Source: Nocardia bovistercoris
GTDB lineage: Bacteria; Actinomycetota; Actinomycetes; Mycobacteriales; Mycobacteriaceae
Direction: 5' to 3'
NCBI RefSeq assembly: GCF_015674855.1
Contig: NZ_JADMLG010000006.1
Coordinates: 361,699 to 425,698 of the forward strand
Length of the DNA stretch: 64,000 nt
The notes under the pieces were generated by a model. That model was not told the DNA's origin. It saw only the letters and a list, made by a program, of their open reading frames with translations, and did no database searches. Shown here piece by piece: positions 52,180-61,366 of this stretch (the first letter of the stretch is position 1; each line of letters begins with the position of its first letter). The position numbers were made by a program, and so were the translations under genes.

Positions 52180-53541
52180 GTGACCGTGCCGTCCTCCCCC
52201 GTCTCCACCGCGATCATCGGAGCGGGCATCGCCGGACTCACCGCGGGCAAGATGCTCGGGGACTACGGAATCCCGTACACCTGCTTCGAATCCTCGGACC
52301 GAATCGGCGGCAACTGGGCCTTCGGGAACCCGAACGGACATTCCAGCGCCTACCGGTCCCTGCACATCGACACCTCGAAATACCGGCTCTCGTTCCAGGA
52401 CTTCCCCATCCCGGAGCACTACCCGGACTTCCCGCACCACTCCCAGATCAAGGCGTACCTCGACGACTACGCCGATGCGTTCGACCTGCTGGACAACATC
52501 GAATTCGGCAACGGCGTCGTACACGCCGAACACCACGACGGCGGCGGCTGGACCCTGCGCACCCAGGACGGAACCGCGCGCGACTTCGACTTCCTCGTGG
52601 TCGCCAACGGCCACCACTGGGATCCGCGCTATCCGGAATTCCCGGGGGAATTCACCGGACAGACCCTGCATTCGCACCACTACATCGACCTCTTCGACCC
52701 GATCGACATGCGCGATGCCCGCATCCTCGTGGTCGGCATCGGCAACAGCGCCGCCGACATCGCGGTCGAAGTCTCCTCACGCGCCCTGCGCAACACCGTC
52801 TACCTGTCCACCCGTACAGGTTCGTGGATCGTGCCGAAATACATGGCGGGCAAGCCGGTCGACAAATACGGCGGCGCACTGCCTTTCGTGCCCCGCCGGG
52901 TGTTCCGCACCCTGGTCAACAACTTCGCGGAATTCCTCGCGGGCAATCCGGAACAGTGGGGCCTGCCCAAGCCGCCGCACCGCTTCCTGGACGCGCACGG
53001 CACCCAATCGGTGGAACTGCCGCTTCGCCTCGGCTCCGGCGACGTGATCCCCAAACCGAATGTCGAACGCCTCGACGGTTCGACCGTGCATTTCGCCGAC
53101 GGCACCGAGGCCGAGATCGACGTGATCGTCTACGCGACCGGATACAACATCAGCTTCCCGTTCTTCGACCCCGCCTTCCTCAGCGCGCCCGACAACCGAA
53201 TACGGCTCTACAAACGGATATTCGCGCCGGGTATGCCCGATCTCGCCTTCTCCGGGTTCGCCCAGTCGGTGCCGACCCTGTTCCCGTTCGTGGAATGCCA
53301 GGCCAAGGTGATCGCGGCCTACGCCGCGGGCGAGTACCGGCCGCCGTCGGAGGCGGCGATGGAGGAGACCATCACCGCCGACGAGCAGCTGTATCTGGGG
53401 CACGTCCTCGACCGGCCGCGCCACACCCAGCAGGTCGAGTTCTACCACTACGAGCGACAGATGCGCGTCGAGGAACTTCCCCTCGGTCGCGAACGCGCGC
53501 AGGTCGAGGGGCCTGCACTGCACGCGGGGAGTCGAGTATGA
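52180..53541 (+). CDS. Flavin-containing monooxygenase (FMO/Baeyer-Villiger type)
   Basis: 453 residues. FAD motif GAGIAGL, FMO fingerprint FTGQTLHSHHY and NADPH motif GIGNSAAD are intact. It is a close paralogue of the gene at 47655-48986. GTG at 52180 follows AAGGG. Its stop overlaps the start of an alpha/beta hydrolase gene (ATGA), an arrangement suited to Baeyer-Villiger oxidation of a ketone to an ester followed by ester hydrolysis (inference). Confidence 0.93.
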   Translation: MTVPSSPVSTAIIGAGIAGLTAGKMLGDYGIPYTCFESSDRIGGNWAFGNPNGHSSAYRSLHIDTSKYRLSFQDFPIPEHYPDFPHHSQIKAYLDDYADAFDLLDNIEFGNGVVHAEHHDGGGWTLRTQDGTARDFDFLVVANGHHWDPRYPEFPGEFTGQTLHSHHYIDLFDPIDMRDARILVVGIGNSAADIAVEVSSRALRNTVYLSTRTGSWIVPKYMAGKPVDKYGGALPFVPRRVFRTLVNNFAEFLAGNPEQWGLPKPPHRFLDAHGTQSVELPLRLGSGDVIPKPNVERLDGSTVHFADGTEAEIDVIVYATGYNISFPFFDPAFLSAPDNRIRLYKRIFAPGMPDLAFSGFAQSVPTLFPFVECQAKVIAAYAAGEYRPPSEAAMEETITADEQLYLGHVLDRPRHTQQVEFYHYERQMRVEELPLGRERAQVEGPALHAGSRV

Positions 53542-54518
53542 GCACCGCACGGGAAACGCACGCGGCGCCTTCGGCGTCCCTCATCTTCACCTCGCAGGGA
53601 ACAGACTGCCACGCTTGGCATTTCCGGGGCGAAGGCGAGCAGTTCGCCACGGCCGCCGGACGTCCCGCCGTGGTCATGGCCCACGGCTTCGCGGCCACCA
53701 AGGACTGTGGACTCGACTCGTTCGCGCGCGGTTTCGCCGCCATCGGACTCGACGTCCTCGCCTTCGACTACCGCGGCTTCGGCGCGAGCGCGGGCGAACC
53801 GCGCCAGATCATCTCGCCGTCGGGCCAGGTGCAGGACTATCGCGCGGCCCTGCGCGCGGCCGCCGAACTGCCAGGCGTCGACCCGAACCGGCTGGTGCTG
53901 TGGGGCGTGTCCATGTCGGGCGGCACCGTTCTCGAGGTCGCGGCGGGCCGTTCCGACATCGCCGCCGTCATCTCGCTCACCCCTTTGGTGAACTCCCTCG
54001 CGAGCGACCGGCCCGCACCTCGGCCGTCCTCCGACGTCGCGGCCAGAGGCGCCGCTGGTCGCCGACCGAGCACCACCGCGCGCCTGCTGCTGCGCGCGGT
54101 GCGCGACAAGTACGCGCAGACCTCGGGCCGCGACCGGCTGATGGCGCCCGCCGTCGGACGTCCCGACGAGGTCGCGTTGCTGAATCTGCCCGGCACCTAC
54201 GAGGATTACGCCTCCATCGCCGGACCGACGTGGCGCAACGAGGTGAACGCCTCGATCGCGCTCGACGCGTTGACGCACCGGCCGCACCGGTTCGCCGCCG
54301 ACCTGCGCTGCCCGGCGCTGTTCCAGATTGCCGACTACGACCGCTGCGTCCCGGTGCGGGCCGCGATCAGAGCGGGCGTGCGCGCCCGCGCCCAGATCCG
54401 GCACTATCCCTGCGACCATTTCGACGTCTACCCGGGCAAGCGCTGGCACGAATCCATCCGCGACCACCAGGCGCGCTTCCTGACCAAGGCGCTCGGCGCG
54501 GGCGCGGTGTCGTCGTGA
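53538..54518 (+). CDS. Alpha/beta hydrolase
   Basis: 326 residues with the nucleophile elbow GVSMSGG, oxyanion-hole region MAHGFAATKD, acid Asp in ADYDRCVP and catalytic His in CDHFDVY. The family includes esterases and dienelactone-hydrolase-like acyl hydrolases. It is translationally coupled to the monooxygenase before it, so it may open the ester or lactone that enzyme makes. Confidence 0.9.
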   Translation: MSTARETHAAPSASLIFTSQGTDCHAWHFRGEGEQFATAAGRPAVVMAHGFAATKDCGLDSFARGFAAIGLDVLAFDYRGFGASAGEPRQIISPSGQVQDYRAALRAAAELPGVDPNRLVLWGVSMSGGTVLEVAAGRSDIAAVISLTPLVNSLASDRPAPRPSSDVAARGAAGRRPSTTARLLLRAVRDKYAQTSGRDRLMAPAVGRPDEVALLNLPGTYEDYASIAGPTWRNEVNASIALDALTHRPHRFAADLRCPALFQIADYDRCVPVRAAIRAGVRARAQIRHYPCDHFDVYPGKRWHESIRDHQARFLTKALGAGAVSS

Positions 54519-54564
54519 CGGCGAGATGTTCGACACCACGATTCTTCGAAATTCAGGAGTGACA

Positions 54565-55626
54565 ATGACATTGCGCGTCATCCAGTGGGCGACCGGCACC
54601 GTGGGCAAGCACGCGATCGCGGCCGTCCATGACCACCCGGACCTCGAACTGGTCGGGGTCTACGTCTACAGCGAGGCGAAGGCGGGCCTGGATGCGGGCG
54701 ATATCGCGGGCATCGCCCCGCTCGGCGTCCTCGCCACCCGCGATATCGAGGAAATCCTCGCCATCGACGCCGACTGCGTGCTCTACATGCCGCAGGGCGA
54801 GATGAACCCGCCCGGCGCCGTCGAGGACATCTGCCGACTGCTCGCCTCGGGCAAGAACGTGATCTCCACGGCCGTCACCTCGCTCATCTACCCGCTCAGC
54901 CTCGGACAGGACGTCGTCGACCAGCTCGAACAAGCCTGCGCACAGGGCTCGACCTCCTTCCACGCCACCGGGATCGAACCCGGTTGGGCCGCCGAGATCC
55001 TGCCGCTCACCATCTCACCGCTGCTGTCGCGCACCGAATCGATTCTGGTGCAGGAACTCATGGACTACTCCACCTACGACAGCCGCGACATGGTGTTCGA
55101 CATCATGGGTTTCGGCAAGCACCCCGACGAACCGGTCATCATGGCCGAACCGGCCATGGCCAAGGTGGTGTTCAGCGCGCCGCTGATGCTGCTGGCCGAC
55201 GGTCTCGGTGCCACCATCGATGACTACGTGTTCCACCGCGAGGTCGCCGTCGCGCCCGAGGCGTTCGACACCAAGGTCGGCCGCATCGAGGCGGGAACCG
55301 TATCGGCGCAACGTTTCTCGCTCACCGCCATCGTCGAGGGCCGCCCCGCCCTCACCGTCGAGCACATCACCCGCATGCGCGCGGACCAGGCTCCCGACTG
55401 GCCGGAGGGCCGAGGCTGGCGCGTCACCATCGAGGGCACCCCCTCCATGACCATGGACGCCGTGATCAGCACCAACGGCGAGGACGAAGTCGACCAAGGC
55501 TGTCTCGGCACCGCCATGCACGCCGTGCACGCGATCCCACCGGTCTGCGCGGCCACCCCCGGCATCCGCACCTTCCTCGACCTCCCCTTGATCACCGGCC
55601 GCCACATCCTGCGCGCCGCCCGGTAG
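54565..55626 (+). CDS. NAD(P)-binding dihydrodipicolinate-reductase-like protein
   Basis: 353 residues. The N-terminal Rossmann domain (LRVIQWATGTVGKHAI) and the mid-protein FHATGIEPGW and DIMGFG segments match a large actinomycete family of DapB-N-like oxidoreductases found in steroid and lipid clusters. The real substrate is unknown. AGGAG is five bases before the ATG at 54565. It lies in the same direction as the hydrolase. Confidence 0.88.
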   Translation: MTLRVIQWATGTVGKHAIAAVHDHPDLELVGVYVYSEAKAGLDAGDIAGIAPLGVLATRDIEEILAIDADCVLYMPQGEMNPPGAVEDICRLLASGKNVISTAVTSLIYPLSLGQDVVDQLEQACAQGSTSFHATGIEPGWAAEILPLTISPLLSRTESILVQELMDYSTYDSRDMVFDIMGFGKHPDEPVIMAEPAMAKVVFSAPLMLLADGLGATIDDYVFHREVAVAPEAFDTKVGRIEAGTVSAQRFSLTAIVEGRPALTVEHITRMRADQAPDWPEGRGWRVTIEGTPSMTMDAVISTNGEDEVDQGCLGTAMHAVHAIPPVCAATPGIRTFLDLPLITGRHILRAAR

Positions 55627-55656
55627 CGGCGGCGCGACGGAGGAGATGTAGCGCGG

Positions 55657-56691
55657 ATGACCAGGCGGAAAGTGCTGGTGATGGGCGCGAGCGGCTTCGT
55701 CGGGTCGACCGTGACCCGGCAGCTCGTGGCGCGCGGCGACGAGGTTCGCGTGTTGCTGCGCGAGAGCAGTCCGACCAGGGGCATCGATGATCTCGATGTC
55801 GAGCGGCACTACGGCGATATCTTCGACACCGCCGCCGTCACCGCGGCCATGGCCGACCGCGAGGTGGTCTTCTACTGTGTCGTCGACACCCGCGCCTGGC
55901 TGCGGGATCCGGCTCCGCTGGTGCGCACCAATGTGGATGGCCTGCGCGGCGTCCTCGACATCGCGGTGCGCGCGCAGCTCACGCGCTTCGTGTTCACCAG
56001 CACGATCGGCACCATCGCCCTGTCCGAGGACGGCAGCGCGGTCACCGAGGAACAACCGCACAACTGGGCGCACCGGGGCGGCGCGTACATCGCCTCGCGG
56101 CGCGCCGCCGAGGACATGGTGCTCGAATACCATCGCGCACAAGGACTCCCGGCGGTCGCGCTGTGCGTCGGGCACACCTACGGCCCGCGCGACTGGCAGC
56201 CGACGCCGCACGGATCGCTGGTCGCCATGGCCGCGCTCGGCAAGCTGCCCGCCTACTTCCGCGATATCTCGATGATGGCGGTCGGCATCGAGGACGCGGC
56301 GCGAGCGCATCTGCTCGCCGCCGAGCACGGCCGCGTCGGACAGCGCTACATCATCACCGAGAGTCACATGCGCACCGAGGACATCTACCGGATCGCGGCC
56401 GAGACCACCGGCGTGCGTCCGCCGCGTTTCGGCATCCCGGTGCCCGCCCTGGTGACGCTCGGATACCTGTCCAGCGCGGCGGCGGCCGTGCTGCGCCGGG
56501 ACTTCCCGCTCAACCGCACCGCCGTCGGTCTGCTGCGCGCCTGTTCGCCCCTGGACCACGGCAAGGCGACACGCGAACTGCGCTGGCACCCGTCCCCGAC
56601 CGCCGACGCCATCCGCGAGGCCGCCCGCTTCTACCGGCAGCGCCACGAACAACGCCGCCGCGCCGACCCCGAGACGACGACAACCAGTTGA
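55657..56691 (+). CDS. NAD-dependent epimerase/dehydratase (3-beta-HSD-like)
   Basis: 344 residues of an extended SDR. The Rossmann motif GASGFVGS, a Ser/Thr region STIGTIA and the YIASRRAAE catalytic Tyr-x3-Arg site (Lys is replaced by Arg) are visible, which is atypical. GGAGGAG precedes the ATG. Members act on hydroxysteroids, sugars or flavonoid-like compounds; in this cluster a hydroxy/keto lipid is plausible. Confidence 0.87.
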   Translation: MTRRKVLVMGASGFVGSTVTRQLVARGDEVRVLLRESSPTRGIDDLDVERHYGDIFDTAAVTAAMADREVVFYCVVDTRAWLRDPAPLVRTNVDGLRGVLDIAVRAQLTRFVFTSTIGTIALSEDGSAVTEEQPHNWAHRGGAYIASRRAAEDMVLEYHRAQGLPAVALCVGHTYGPRDWQPTPHGSLVAMAALGKLPAYFRDISMMAVGIEDAARAHLLAAEHGRVGQRYIITESHMRTEDIYRIAAETTGVRPPRFGIPVPALVTLGYLSSAAAAVLRRDFPLNRTAVGLLRACSPLDHGKATRELRWHPSPTADAIREAARFYRQRHEQRRRADPETTTTS

Positions 56692-56733
56692 CCACCGGCC
56701 CGACCGGCCACACCGCATCGGAAGAAGAGAACG

Positions 56734-57744
56734 ATGTCCCGACTCGACCTATCGACCGCGCAGATCGTGCCGACGGTCTCCATGGCCGACGCCGCAACCC
56801 AGGACCATTCCACCGGCGACAAGCAGTTCCCTGGACTCCACAACGACCTGCTGTTCCTGTGGGCGATGGTGGACACCGCCAACGGCAAGCGCTACGAACT
56901 CGTGCGCACGCTGTCCGCCAGCGCCGCTTTCGATTTCACGCTGCACGAGTGCCATCCCGACCTGTGGGCCTACCCGCGCACCGTCCGCATTCCCGGCGAG
57001 CACGACCTGTACTGGGGTCCGATCCTGTGGCTGGAGCGCGACGGGCAGCACAGCGCGTTCTCGGCGAATCTGACGATGGCCGCCAAGCACCGGATGACGG
57101 TCGCCCTCGGTCCACGAGGTTACGTGTGGAAGGAGGACGACGTGGTCGACGTGCTGCTCACCCCGCTGCCGGACAATGTCACCCGCATCGACGTGCCAGG
57201 CGAACCCGACGACGTCGGCTACACCAGTTCCGGCTGCACCGTCTCCGGTTCCATCGAGGGGTCGCCCATCACCGGCGGCTACGGCGGACTCGACCGCATG
57301 TACTGTCTGCCCGGGCTCAGCGCGCACGCCTCCAAGATCTCCCACCTCGAGCACTACTGGTTCGTCTGGGGCGCGGTGTTCGACGACGGGCACTGGGAGA
57401 CCGGCAACACCATGCTCGGCGCGGGTGGCTACGCGACCGCGACCTTCCACCGCCAAGGCGAACCGCCCGTGATCGCGACCAACGACGAGGTCGAATCGAG
57501 CGTGCTGTGGGACACCAGAGATGACGTGTCGCAACCACATATCGCCACGCTGTCCTTCGGCGGCCACACCTTCGACTTCCAGGGCACCCACAACGCCGCG
57601 GCCTGCGCGGCGGCGCTCGGCATCGCCTGGCTGCACGGCACCGTGCAGGAGCGCGGCGCGGCGCGGCCGGTCGCGAGCTGGTCGACGATGGAGGTCATCC
57701 AGCGCAACTGGGGAGGCAGCGGCGGCCGCGCCACACCGCGCTGA
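56734..57744 (+). CDS. Unknown protein, possibly lipocalin-like (336 aa)
   Basis: I do not recognise the family with confidence. The 336-residue protein has no signal peptide, is rich in Trp, Tyr, His and Gly, and contains GYGGLDRMYCLPG, LEHYWFVWGAVFDDGHWE and a beta-rich feel that recalls double-lipocalin hydratase-type proteins (AttH/CrtC-like). It is the last gene of a run starting with the monooxygenase, and its product may bind or modify the pathway lipid. Confidence 0.6.
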   Translation: MSRLDLSTAQIVPTVSMADAATQDHSTGDKQFPGLHNDLLFLWAMVDTANGKRYELVRTLSASAAFDFTLHECHPDLWAYPRTVRIPGEHDLYWGPILWLERDGQHSAFSANLTMAAKHRMTVALGPRGYVWKEDDVVDVLLTPLPDNVTRIDVPGEPDDVGYTSSGCTVSGSIEGSPITGGYGGLDRMYCLPGLSAHASKISHLEHYWFVWGAVFDDGHWETGNTMLGAGGYATATFHRQGEPPVIATNDEVESSVLWDTRDDVSQPHIATLSFGGHTFDFQGTHNAAACAAALGIAWLHGTVQERGAARPVASWSTMEVIQRNWGGSGGRATPR

Positions 57745-57774
57745 TCCTCGGTGCGAGCCACCGACGCCGACGAC

Positions 57775-57786
57775 TCGAATATTCGA
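57775..57786. promoter_or_regulatory. Palindrome upstream of IclR gene
   Basis: TCGAATATTCGA is a perfect 12-bp palindrome, about 50 to 75 bases before the possible IclR starts, and just after the stop of the previous gene. The site fits autoregulation by an IclR-type protein. Confidence 0.5.
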
Positions 57787-57861
57787 ACTGCTACCTTGAC
57801 ATCGTAAGAAGTCGGCACGACAAGGAGGCCAGCGATTCGCGGATCCACCTCGGCCCCCACC

Positions 57862-58740
57862 GTGCGCGTCCTCGATGTGCTCGAGTTGCTGGCGCGGCCC
57901 GGCAACGAGCGGCTGCGCTTCTCCGATGTCGCCCGAGAACTCGACCTCACCCAGGCGACCGCGCACGCGATCCTCAAGACCCTGACCGATCGCGGCTGGG
58001 TCGCGCGCGATCCGGACGGCAAGGCGTTCTCCCTCGGCCCGGTGCTGGCCGCCGTCGCGGCGCGCGCGGAGGCCGTGCGCCCGCTGTCGGGTCTCGCGCT
58101 GGCGCGGGCGCGGGAACTGGCGCGGCGCACCGGCTACCCGACCACCATCGTCGAACGTGTCAACGACACCTTGGTGATCAGCGCCCCGGAAACCGTCACC
58201 GACGAGCAGTTCCCGGTCTTCCCCGGCGACCGCATCCCCTACGCGCTGCCCTTCGGCGTCGCGTTCGCCGCCTGGGACGCCCCCGAGGAACAGTCCGCCT
58301 GGATACGCCGCAGTCCCGTCACCGACCCGGTGGTCATCGACCGGATCGACGCCGTGCTGGCCCGCACCCGCGATCGCGGATACGACATCGACAGGGCCAC
58401 ACCGGCACTCGCACGCGCCACCCAACTCGTCGGCACCCTCGAACGCGACGGACTGCCCGCGCACGTGCGGCAGATCATGGACCAGCTGATGGCCGAATGC
58501 GCGTCGATCATCTTCCTGCCCGACGACGATCCAGCCAACCGCACCCACCCCATCGCCACCCTGTCCGCCCCCGTCTTCGACCACCGCCACCGCGTCGCCC
58601 TGCTGCTCGCCGTCAATCCGATGCGAGCCCTCACCGCGGCCCAACTGTCCACGCTGCGAAGCGAACTCGTCGAGGCCGCCGGGGAGATCTCCGCATCGGC
58701 CGCGCCGGACTGGCCCGCGCCGGTGTCGAACGTGCGGTGA
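57862..58740 (+). CDS. IclR family transcriptional regulator
   Basis: The 292-residue IclR-type regulator has an N-terminal winged helix (RVLDVLELLARPG, DLTQATAHAILKTL) and a C-terminal effector domain. The GTG at 57862 is conservative: it would cut into helix 1 and has no ribosome-binding site. A perfect AAGGAGG at 57822-57828 sits six bases before ATT at 57835, in frame, which would add nine residues; no ATG, GTG or TTG is available. It follows the monooxygenase run and may regulate it. Confidence 0.85.
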   Translation: MRVLDVLELLARPGNERLRFSDVARELDLTQATAHAILKTLTDRGWVARDPDGKAFSLGPVLAAVAARAEAVRPLSGLALARARELARRTGYPTTIVERVNDTLVISAPETVTDEQFPVFPGDRIPYALPFGVAFAAWDAPEEQSAWIRRSPVTDPVVIDRIDAVLARTRDRGYDIDRATPALARATQLVGTLERDGLPAHVRQIMDQLMAECASIIFLPDDDPANRTHPIATLSAPVFDHRHRVALLLAVNPMRALTAAQLSTLRSELVEAAGEISASAAPDWPAPVSNVR

Positions 58741-58882
58741 GCCGCGGGGCTTGCACGACGAGTCGGAGGAAGCCGCACGCGCGCAAGATGTCGCACCACC
58801 GTCGACCCGGGGTCGGGGTCGGTTGGAGCGCTCGTCGTCACCGAATCGTCGCGCGGATCGGGTTCGATGGTGGAATGGGTTC

Positions 58883-59260
58883 ATGCGTCTGAACCAAGTC
58901 ACCGTGGGCAGTACCGACCTCGATCGGTCCGTGCGCTTCTACCGTCTGCTCGGGCTGCGCTTGATCGTCGAGACCGAGCACTACCTGCGTTTCGAATGCC
59001 CGGCTGGTGACAGCACGTTCTCGGTGGATCTGGTCGATGCCGTGCCCGGTGGCGAACAGGTCACCCTGTATTTCGAAACGGACGACCTGGACGCCGAACA
59101 CCATCGGCTCGCCGAGGCCGGCGTGGTATTCGACGCACCGCCCGCCGATATGCCATGGCTGTGGCGTGAGGCGAGACTGCGCGATCCCGACGGCCACCGC
59201 CTGTGCCTGTTCCACGCGGGCCGCGACCGGCGCGATCCACCGTGGCGGCTGGATACGTAG
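58883..59260 (+). CDS. VOC family (glyoxalase/bleomycin-resistance-fold) protein
   Basis: 125 residues of a vicinal-oxygen-chelate fold: VGSTDLDRSVRFYRLLGL opening, FRFECPAG-type strand, and LRDPDGHRLCLFHAG with the conserved DPDGH segment. Such proteins act as glyoxalases, dioxygenases or binding proteins. ATG at 58883 is preceded by a weak GGTGGA. An in-frame upstream extension to 58751 looks non-coding. Confidence 0.8.
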   Translation: MRLNQVTVGSTDLDRSVRFYRLLGLRLIVETEHYLRFECPAGDSTFSVDLVDAVPGGEQVTLYFETDDLDAEHHRLAEAGVVFDAPPADMPWLWREARLRDPDGHRLCLFHAGRDRRDPPWRLDT

Positions 59261-59365
59261 GCTCGTCGCCGACGCGATCCTCGCCGGGGCCACGGACAGC
59301 CATCGAAGGCCGGACAGGGGTTCCAGGATCGGCGAGGACGATGCGCCCCCGCCGATCGCGCGGTC

Positions 59366-60556
59366 CTACCGATCCCCTCGGACCGACAGGATCATGGCGA
59401 TGCCTTGTCCGCCGCCGCCGCACAGCGCCGCGGCGCCCGTGCCGCCCCCCGCCGCCTTCAGCGAATGCGCCAGCGACAGTGCGATCCTCGCGCCCGACAT
59501 GCCGACCGGATGGCCGACGGCGATCGCGCCGCCGTGGATGTTCACCTTGTCGGCGTCGATGCCGAGCTGACGCGTCGAGGCGATCGCGACACCCGCGAAC
59601 GCCTCGTTGATCTCGAAGAGGTCCAGATCGGCGATGGTGGTCTCGCCATCGCGCTTCAACGCCGCTTCGATCGCGTTCGCGGGCTGATGCAGCAACGAGG
59701 TGTCGGGTCCCGCGACGAGGGCGTGGGCACGGATCTCGGCCAGCCATTCGATGCCGCGCGCTTCGGCCAGCGCCTTGCTCATCACCACGACCGCCGCCGC
59801 ACCGTCGGACAGCTGCGAGGACGCGCCCGCGGTGATCGTGCCGTCCTTCGCGAAGGCCGGACGCAGTTTGCCGAGGGATTCGACGGTGGTCTCGGCGCGG
59901 ATGCCTTCGTCGGCGGCCACCGTCACCGTGCCCTTGCGGGAGCTGATCTCGACCGGGGCGATCTCGGCGGCGAAGGCTCCCGATTCCGTCGCCGCGGCGG
60001 CAAGGCGGTGCGAGCGGGCCGCGAACTCGTCCTGTTCGGCGCGGCCGATGTTCTCCGACGCCTGGTACCGCTCGGTGGAGGCGCCCATGGAGATCTCGTC
60101 GAACGCGCAGACCAGCGCGTCGCGGTCGAGCGCGTCCTCGAATCCGGTCGAACCGTATTTCAGCCCCTGCCGGGCGCCACGCACCAGGTACGGCGCGTTG
60201 GTCATGGATTCCATCCCGCCCGCGACGACCACCTCGGCGGCGCCGGTCGCGATCAGGCGATCGGCCTGCATGATCGCCTCGAGCCCGGACAGGCACAGGT
60301 TGTTGACCGTGGTCGCGGGCACCGTCAACGGCAGTCCAGCGGCGACCGCCGCCTGCCGCGCCGGATTCGGCCCGACACCGGCCTGCACGACCGTCCCCAT
60401 GACGACGGCATCGATCCCGGCGGCATCAACCCCGGCCCGCTCGATCGCCGCCGCGATGGCGCGACCGCCGAGATCGGTCGCCGTCAATGACGCCAACGCA
60501 CCCGATAGTCGACCGATCGGGGTCCGCGCCCCCGCCACAATCACACTGCTACTCAC
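59366..60556 (-). CDS. Acetyl-CoA acetyltransferase (thiolase)
   Basis: 396 residues. Catalytic residues include the nucleophilic Cys in NNLCLSGLEA, NEAF, the His in GHPVGMSG and the C-terminal Cys in ALCGGGGQG. It resembles the biosynthetic or degradative acetoacetyl-CoA thiolase group (fadA/atoB). GTG at 60556 has AGGAG nine bases upstream. It is convergent with the VOC gene and is a standalone second thiolase in the window. Confidence 0.93.
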   Translation of the reverse strand: MSSSVIVAGARTPIGRLSGALASLTATDLGGRAIAAAIERAGVDAAGIDAVVMGTVVQAGVGPNPARQAAVAAGLPLTVPATTVNNLCLSGLEAIMQADRLIATGAAEVVVAGGMESMTNAPYLVRGARQGLKYGSTGFEDALDRDALVCAFDEISMGASTERYQASENIGRAEQDEFAARSHRLAAAATESGAFAAEIAPVEISSRKGTVTVAADEGIRAETTVESLGKLRPAFAKDGTITAGASSQLSDGAAAVVVMSKALAEARGIEWLAEIRAHALVAGPDTSLLHQPANAIEAALKRDGETTIADLDLFEINEAFAGVAIASTRQLGIDADKVNIHGGAIAVGHPVGMSGARIALSLAHSLKAAGGGTGAAALCGGGGQGIAMILSVRGDR

Positions 60557-60856
60557 GACAGAAATCTCCTTCTCCGGCCCGACGCTCGAGCAACCGACGC
60601 TCCCGCGGACCCTGGCGCACGAATCCACCCCCGATCTTCCCATCCGCACGGCCCGGCACTGTGACCGGCACAGCGACATCACATCAACCGCGTCGATCGA
60701 CCGAGAACCCGATTCTCAGCCGCGTCGACGGCCCGGCACGCACGAATACCGCCGTCACCTCGGCGTCCCGACGGGATCGCAGCACCCCGCCGGGATTCTC
60801 GGGCGAGAACACGACGCATCGGCGCCGCACGTCCGGCGACGCGGCGAGACTTCGCG
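60557..60856. other. Spacer without visible gene
   Basis: This 300-base GC-rich stretch carries the promoter side of the thiolase gene and the downstream side of the HxlR gene. I see no gene, hairpin or repeat that stands out. Confidence 0.4.
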
Positions 60857-61348
60857 TCATTCCCGCTTCTCGTGCGGCCACGTGGGGTTCAGGCGGATGC
60901 GGATCTCGTCGGATCTCGGCTCACGCGGCCGTTCGGACGTCACCCGGACGCCAAGGGGACGGTCGGTTTCGCGTTCGACGAAGGACAGGGGTGGGCAGCC
61001 GTCCTGGAGGTGTTTGTCGCCCCATTGCATCAGGGACAGGAAGACCGGGAGCAGGTCCTCGCCCGCCTCGGTGAGGCGGTATTCGTCGCGGGCGCGCATG
61101 CCCGGCTCCCGGTAGGGGACGCGCGCGATGATCCGCGCGGCCTCCAGCTGTTTGAGCGCGCGTGACACCGCGGGGGCCGAGGTTCCGACCCTGGCGGTGA
61201 AATCCTCGAATCTGGTTGTGCCGTAGAAGCATTCGCGAACCACGAGGAAGACCGTCTTGGTGCTGAGCAGGTTCAGCACACGCTGGGCCGAGCAGCCGTC
61301 GCCGATCGACCAGTTGTCCCGGTCGCGCAATCGCTCCTCGAACTCCAT
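60857..61348 (-). CDS. HxlR family transcriptional regulator
   Basis: 163 residues of a MarR-like winged-helix HxlR regulator, with CSAQRVLNLLSTKTVFLVVRE as the family's typical start (Cys at the redox-sensitive position), then RFEDFTARVG and LKQLEAARIIARV. ATG at 61348 and GTG at 61354 are alternatives. It diverges from an SDR gene, with ACTAATG (61367-61373) and CATTAGT (61419-61425) inverted repeats in the spacer. Confidence 0.9.
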   Translation of the reverse strand: MEFEERLRDRDNWSIGDGCSAQRVLNLLSTKTVFLVVRECFYGTTRFEDFTARVGTSAPAVSRALKQLEAARIIARVPYREPGMRARDEYRLTEAGEDLLPVFLSLMQWGDKHLQDGCPPLSFVERETDRPLGVRVTSERPREPRSDEIRIRLNPTWPHEKRE

Positions 61349-61366
61349 CGCCACCCGACCAGTGTA

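Noticed and set aside
57796..57801. TTGACA -35-like hexamer before the IclR gene
   Set aside because: No matching -10 hexamer at the right distance; a single hexamer is weak evidence.
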